Shown: positions 6,016-9,208 of the stretch, piece after piece
Layout: each line of letters begins with the position of its first letter
Position numbering within the stretch: the first letter of the stretch is position 1
NCBI GenBank assembly: GCA_947584105.1
Contig: CANPWK010000044.1
Span: 1-9,208, forward strand
Length of the DNA: 9,208 bases
Direction: 5' to 3'
DNA from: an uncultured Bacilli bacterium
GTDB taxonomy: Bacteria; Bacillota_I; Bacilli_A; RF39; UBA660
Made by a program: the position numbers and the translations under genes
Notes under the pieces: model-generated
What the model was told of the DNA's origin: nothing
The model's input: the letters and a program-made list of their open reading frames with translations, nothing else
The model's database searches: none

Positions 6016-6939
6016 ATGGTTTATTTAATTTATGGAACTATTGAATATCTAATAGATGATTATGTTAATAAATTATTAGTTGATAACAAATTAGATGACA
6101 TCAATGTTATTAAATATAATTTAGAAAATAATTTAAGTACTATTATTGATGACGCTAATACAATGCCACTTTTTTCAAATAAAAAAGCTATTATAGTAAA
6201 TGCTTGTAATTTATTTTCAACTAAAGGACTTGATACTTCTTTATTAGAAGATTATTTAAATAATTATAATCCTTATACGTTATTATTTTTAATATCTAAA
6301 ACAAGTACAATTGATTCAAGAAGAAAAATATATAAATTAATTAAGCAAAAAGGAAAAATTGTCGAATTTAATAAAAATGTCAACTTATTTGAATTTGTTA
6401 AAAATCATCTTAAAGATTATCAAATTACAAATGAAACAATCAATTTCTTTTTAAATAGAGTAGGTAATGATTTAGTAAATATTGCAAATGAAATTGATAA
6501 ATTAAAAATATTTAAAGTTGATGATAAACTCATAACAAATAATGATATTATAAACTTAATTAGTGAACACATAGATACCAATATTTTTAAATTTATTGAT
6601 TATATCATTAGTAAAAATAAAAATATGGCTATAAAAATGTATCATGAAATGTTGATATTAAATGAAGAACCTATAAAAATAATTGTGTTATTAGCCAATC
6701 AATTTAGATTAATGTATCAAGTTAAAATATTCTTAAAAAAAGGATATACAGAAGAGAATATTGCTAATACTTTAAATATGAAAAGATATCCTGTCTACTT
6801 AGCAATTCAGTCTAGTTATAAGTATGAGGAAGATGTTTTATTAAATAACTTAGAAGCGTTAGCTGATTTAGATATAAAAATTAAATCTGGGGAAATTAAT
6901 AAAGATATAGCTTTAGAATTATATTTACTTAGTTTATAA
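6016..6939 (+). CDS. holA: DNA polymerase III delta subunit (clamp loader)
   Basis: The delta subunit opens the beta sliding clamp within the tau/gamma-delta-delta' clamp loader. The 307-aa product shows the family order: N-terminal MVYLIYGTIEYLIDD (1-15), where most homologues read YL-YGEE-YLI; ANTMPLFSNKKAIIV (47-61), the usual strand after a Pro-Phe loop; DSRRKIYKLIKQKGKIVEF (100-118); NDLVNIANEIDKL (151-163) in the lid domain; and a helical collar domain with LLANQFRLMYQVK (225-237) and a C-terminal KSGEINKDIALELYLL helix. It is somewhat shorter than the typical 330-345 aa but complete. AGAGG at 6003-6007 gives a good ribosome site, and the 2-base gap from smc implies co-transcription. 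smc-holA is not the usual order; smc is commonly near rnc and ftsY, and holA near comEC. The last base of its stop codon is inside the shared terminator. Confidence 0.9.
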   Translation: MVYLIYGTIEYLIDDYVNKLLVDNKLDDINVIKYNLENNLSTIIDDANTMPLFSNKKAIIVNACNLFSTKGLDTSLLEDYLNNYNPYTLLFLISKTSTIDSRRKIYKLIKQKGKIVEFNKNVNLFEFVKNHLKDYQITNETINFFLNRVGNDLVNIANEIDKLKIFKVDDKLITNNDIINLISEHIDTNIFKFIDYIISKNKNMAIKMYHEMLILNEEPIKIIVLLANQFRLMYQVKIFLKKGYTEENIANTLNMKRYPVYLAIQSSYKYEEDVLLNNLEALADLDIKIKSGEINKDIALELYLLSL

Positions 6940-6992
6940 AAAAAGATAATTAATTAAAAATAATACATATATTTTAATTAATTATCTTTTTT
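6939..6992. terminator. Bidirectional intrinsic terminator between convergent holA and rarA
   Basis: A perfect 21-bp inverted repeat: 6939-6959 pairs with 6972-6992, loop 6960-6971. The outer six base pairs are A/T runs, so each strand gives a hairpin followed by a U-tract. The left arm starts at the last base of the holA stop codon. The right arm covers the rarA stop and its last codons (6974-6992), so coding and terminator functions share these bases. Confidence 0.88.
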
Positions 6993-8182
6993 AATTTATC
7001 ATTAATTACTTTCAACGCTAATTCATTTTTATTATTTTGTGGAATATAATAACATTTATCTTTTAAATTATCTGGCAAATACTGTTGTTTAACAACGTGG
7101 TTTGGATAATCATGAGCATATTTATAATCCTTACTATTTGTTTTTAAATGTTTTGGCACAAATCCAGCCATTCCTTTATTTATATCATTTATAGCATTAG
7201 CTATTGCAAGATATGCACTATTAGATTTAGGAGATAAAGCAAGCTCAATGACAATATTAGAAAGAATTATCTGTGCTTCTGGTAATCCTAATCTTTCACA
7301 AGCTTTAATAGCACTTTCTACTTTAATACCCATAATAGGATTTGCAAGTCCAATATCTTCATAAGCAATAACAGTTAATCGCCTATAAATGATATCTAAA
7401 TCTTCAGCTTCAATAAGTCTTGCAAGATAGTGTAGAGCGGCATCTACATCTGAACCTCTAATACTTTTTTGAAATGCACTAATTGCGTCATAATATCCAT
7501 CCATATCTTTATCGTGAAAAAAGTTTGGTTTATTAGCTACTTGTTTTAATAATTCAGTATCAATCTTCTGATTATTACTAGAATAATATGCTATCTCTAA
7601 TAAATTATAAGCATATCTTAAATCACCATTTGCAACAGAAGCAATGTATTTTTTACTGCTATTATCTATTTTAATATTTTTAAGAATATTGCTTTTAACA
7701 ATATTGTCTACTCCTTTAATAATGTCTTTCTCAGTTAATGGTTCCAATTCATAAATTTGACATCTACTTCTAATGGCAGGATTTATAGAATGATATGGGT
7801 TAGCTGTAGTCATTCCAATTAATATTATTAAACCATTTTCTAAATAGGGGAGAAGTAAGTCTTGTTTATCTTTATTCAATCGATGTATTTCATCCATTAC
7901 TATAACCATTTCACCATACATTTTAGCTTCTTCAACTGCAGTATCAAAATCTTTTTTATTATTTATAGTAGCATTTAACATACGATATTTTAAATTGAGT
8001 TCATTTACTATAGCTAAAGCTAAACTAGTTTTACCAATACCAGGCTTACCATATAATATCATCGAAAATATACGTTTATTTTTAATTAAATTAGAAATAA
8101 TTTTATTATTTCCAACTAAATGTTGTTGTCCAATTATTTCAGTTAATTTCCTAGGACGCATAAGATGTGCTAAAGGTTCCAT
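6974..8182 (-). CDS. rarA: Replication-associated recombination protein RarA (MgsA/YrvN family)
   Basis: RarA is an AAA+ ATPase related to clamp-loader subunits and eukaryotic WRNIP1. It forms tetramers and acts at stalled forks and single-strand gaps. The 402-aa product has the family start MEPLAHLMRPRKLTEIIGQQHLVG, Walker A GKPGIGKT (45-52), Walker B VIVMDEIH (D97/E98), sensor 1 TTANP (125-129) and an arginine finger in AIRSRCQ (136-142). The C-terminal oligomerisation region includes the conserved VIAYEDIGLANP and the late YAHDYPNHVVKQQYLPD stretch. The length is slightly under the usual 420-450 and all catalytic motifs are present, so it should be functional. It converges on holA and diverges from the DUF1848 gene, so it is transcribed alone. 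The minus-strand ATG follows GGTGATGAT directly. Confidence 0.94.
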   Translation of the reverse strand: MEPLAHLMRPRKLTEIIGQQHLVGNNKIISNLIKNKRIFSMILYGKPGIGKTSLALAIVNELNLKYRMLNATINNKKDFDTAVEEAKMYGEMVIVMDEIHRLNKDKQDLLLPYLENGLIILIGMTTANPYHSINPAIRSRCQIYELEPLTEKDIIKGVDNIVKSNILKNIKIDNSSKKYIASVANGDLRYAYNLLEIAYYSSNNQKIDTELLKQVANKPNFFHDKDMDGYYDAISAFQKSIRGSDVDAALHYLARLIEAEDLDIIYRRLTVIAYEDIGLANPIMGIKVESAIKACERLGLPEAQIILSNIVIELALSPKSNSAYLAIANAINDINKGMAGFVPKHLKTNSKDYKYAHDYPNHVVKQQYLPDNLKDKCYYIPQNNKNELALKVINDKLKKIIN

Positions 8183-8197
8183 ATCATCACCAAATAC

Positions 8198-8227
8198 ATT
8201 TTATCACATTATTAAAATATAAGTCAA
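8198..8227 (-). promoter_or_regulatory. rarA promoter
   Basis: On the minus strand: -35 TTGACT (8222-8227, 5/6), 18-base spacer, -10 TAAAAT (8198-8203, 5/6) preceded by TGA, an extended -10. Six bases later comes GGTGATGAT and then the ATG, so the predicted start is the G at 8191 and the leader is 9 nt. The promoter is interdigitated with the divergent DUF1848 promoter. Confidence 0.7.
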
Positions 8228-8240
8228 AAAATGATATAAT
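8212..8240 (+). promoter_or_regulatory. Promoter of the DUF1848 gene
   Basis: Weak -35 TTAAAA (8212-8217), 17-base spacer, consensus -10 TATAAT (8235-8240) preceded by TGa (8232-8234), an extended -10 that may compensate for the poor -35. Six bases (AATATT) then GGTGATTTA and the ATG at 8256. The ribosome element and spacing match the glycosyltransferase promoter base for base (GGTGATTTAATG). Confidence 0.7.
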
Positions 8241-8255
8241 AATATTGGTGATTTA

Positions 8256-9152
8256 ATGATTTTAAATGTCAGTGGCAGATGTGATATAATTGCATTTTAT
8301 AGTGAATGGTTTATGAATAGATATAAGGAAGGGTTTTTAGACGTTAGAAATCCTTTGTATTATAAAAATGTTAGTAGAATATATTTTAAAGATGTAGATT
8401 TAATTGTTTTTTGTACTAAAAATCCCTTACCAATTATTGATAAATTAAGTTATATTAAAAAACCAATTTTGTTTCATATCACTATAACTCCATATAAAAA
8501 TGAAATAGAAAAAACAATTCCTAAAGGATTAATAATAGAAGGGATAAAAAAAGTTTCTAAAATTATAGGCATAGATAATGTTTATGTTAGATATGATCCC
8601 ATATTTATAAGTGATAAATATAATATTGAATATCACATTAAATCATTTGATAATTTATGTAATATCTTAAAAGGTTATACAAAAAGAATTATAATATCTT
8701 TTATGGATGAATATAAAAATACTAAAAAAAATCAAAAATATCTAAATTATAAAAATATGTCTGATATAGACTATGAAATAATTGGAAAAAGCTTTTATAA
8801 AAGTGCCAGTAAAAATGGTATAAGTTTGCAAACATGTTCAGAGCAAAGAAATTTAACTGAATATGGCTTTATTAAAGATGATTGTTTAAGTAAATCTTTA
8901 GCCTACAAATTAACTTTGAAAAAATACCCCAAATGGTATAGTCGAAATAATAAATATTGTAATTGTGTGAAAATGATAGATATTGGAGTATATAATTGTT
9001 GCCCTCATTTATGTAAATATTGTTATGCAAACTTTAAAGAAGAAGTTGTAAATTCAAATTATCTAAATCATGATAAAAACTCATCATTATTAATTGGTCA
9101 TTTAAATAAAGATGATAATATTCGAATCTTAAAGAATAAATTCCTTTGTTAA
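8256..9152 (+). CDS. DUF1848 family protein with C-terminal Cys cluster
   Basis: A 298-aa protein that fits DUF1848 throughout. The N-terminus MILNVSGRCDIIAFYSEWFMNR corresponds to the family's SASRRTDIPAFY start. Then come VRNP (30-33), VFCTKNPLPI (51-60), HITITPY (74-80), VRYDPIF (111-117), IISFMDEY (146-153) and LQTCSEQ (191-197). The C-terminal cluster combines CNC (235-237), DIGVYNCC and CPHLCKYCYAN, giving C249-x3-C253-x2-C256, the spacing of a radical-SAM 4Fe-4S motif but near the C-terminus. The family has no established function that I know; an iron-sulfur or radical-SAM-like role is inference. The length is normal and the gene looks intact. The usual RRTDI reads GRCDI here (Cys at 9). 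It is divergent from rarA with 73 bases between start codons. No terminator is visible in the 56 bases to the window end. Confidence 0.9.
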   Translation: MILNVSGRCDIIAFYSEWFMNRYKEGFLDVRNPLYYKNVSRIYFKDVDLIVFCTKNPLPIIDKLSYIKKPILFHITITPYKNEIEKTIPKGLIIEGIKKVSKIIGIDNVYVRYDPIFISDKYNIEYHIKSFDNLCNILKGYTKRIIISFMDEYKNTKKNQKYLNYKNMSDIDYEIIGKSFYKSASKNGISLQTCSEQRNLTEYGFIKDDCLSKSLAYKLTLKKYPKWYSRNNKYCNCVKMIDIGVYNCCPHLCKYCYANFKEEVVNSNYLNHDKNSSLLIGHLNKDDNIRILKNKFLC

Positions 9153-9208
9153 TCAAAATTTGATGAAATAAGGAAATAAAGAGATGTAAAAAAAAGTGAA
9201 CGCACCGA

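Noticed and set aside
7995..8222. Plus-strand 75-aa frame across the rarA N-terminus and promoter
   Set aside because: It is antisense to the conserved RarA Walker A region with no ribosome site or recognisable motif.
9153..9208. Start or end of another gene at the right edge
   Set aside because: Minus-strand frames are open over these bases but too short to judge, with no recognisable peptide. On the plus strand the ATG near 9184 is followed at once by TAA. The slightly GC-richer last bases are too few to interpret.

Overview
The window is a very AT-rich chromosomal segment from a low-GC Gram-positive bacterium. It uses the standard bacterial code: every gene has TGG for Trp, and a TGA codon serves as a stop inside an ATGA start/stop overlap at 2184-2187. 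The left edge holds the tail of a sporulation sigma factor (SigG-like), followed by a YlmC/YmxH-family protein, a pairing known from the sigE-sigG-ylm region of endospore formers. This points to a sporulating lineage. The short SMC (about 979 aa, the size known from Mycoplasma P115), short proteins and extreme AT bias suggest a reduced-genome Bacilli lineage near Erysipelotrichales/RF39-type gut bacteria. That placement is inference. I see no mobile element, CRISPR array, tRNA or rRNA.

Layout: (1) 3-83 sigma factor tail. (2) 84-235 a probable free-standing small RNA with its own extended -10 promoter, three hairpins and a strong intrinsic terminator. (3) 319-549 ylmC. (4) 600-2999 a three-gene overlapping operon: GT4 glycosyltransferase, an unrecognised 191-aa protein, and a lipoprotein that looks like a degenerate ApbE flavin transferase. 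It ends in a weak terminator that overlaps the -35 of the next promoter. (5) 3074-6939 smc and holA, separated by 2 bases. (6) A 21-bp perfect inverted repeat at 6939-6992 that closes holA and the convergent rarA. (7) rarA on the minus strand, and divergently from it (8) 8256-9152, a DUF1848 protein with a C-terminal CX3CX2C cysteine motif. The two divergent promoters are interlocked. The final 56 bases hold nothing I can call.

Functionally the right half is chromosome maintenance: SMC condensation, Pol III clamp loading and the fork-rescue ATPase RarA. The left half is sporulation and cell-envelope biology. The most unusual signal runs across genes. At ylmC, the GT gene, rarA and the DUF1848 gene, the promoter and ribosome site are fused in an identical geometry: a -10 hexamer, 6 bases, GGTGRT plus 3 bases, then ATG. 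This predicts mRNAs with 9-nt leaders beginning at the first G of a GGUGRU ribosome-binding element. Together with the small RNA this is the part most worth a second look.
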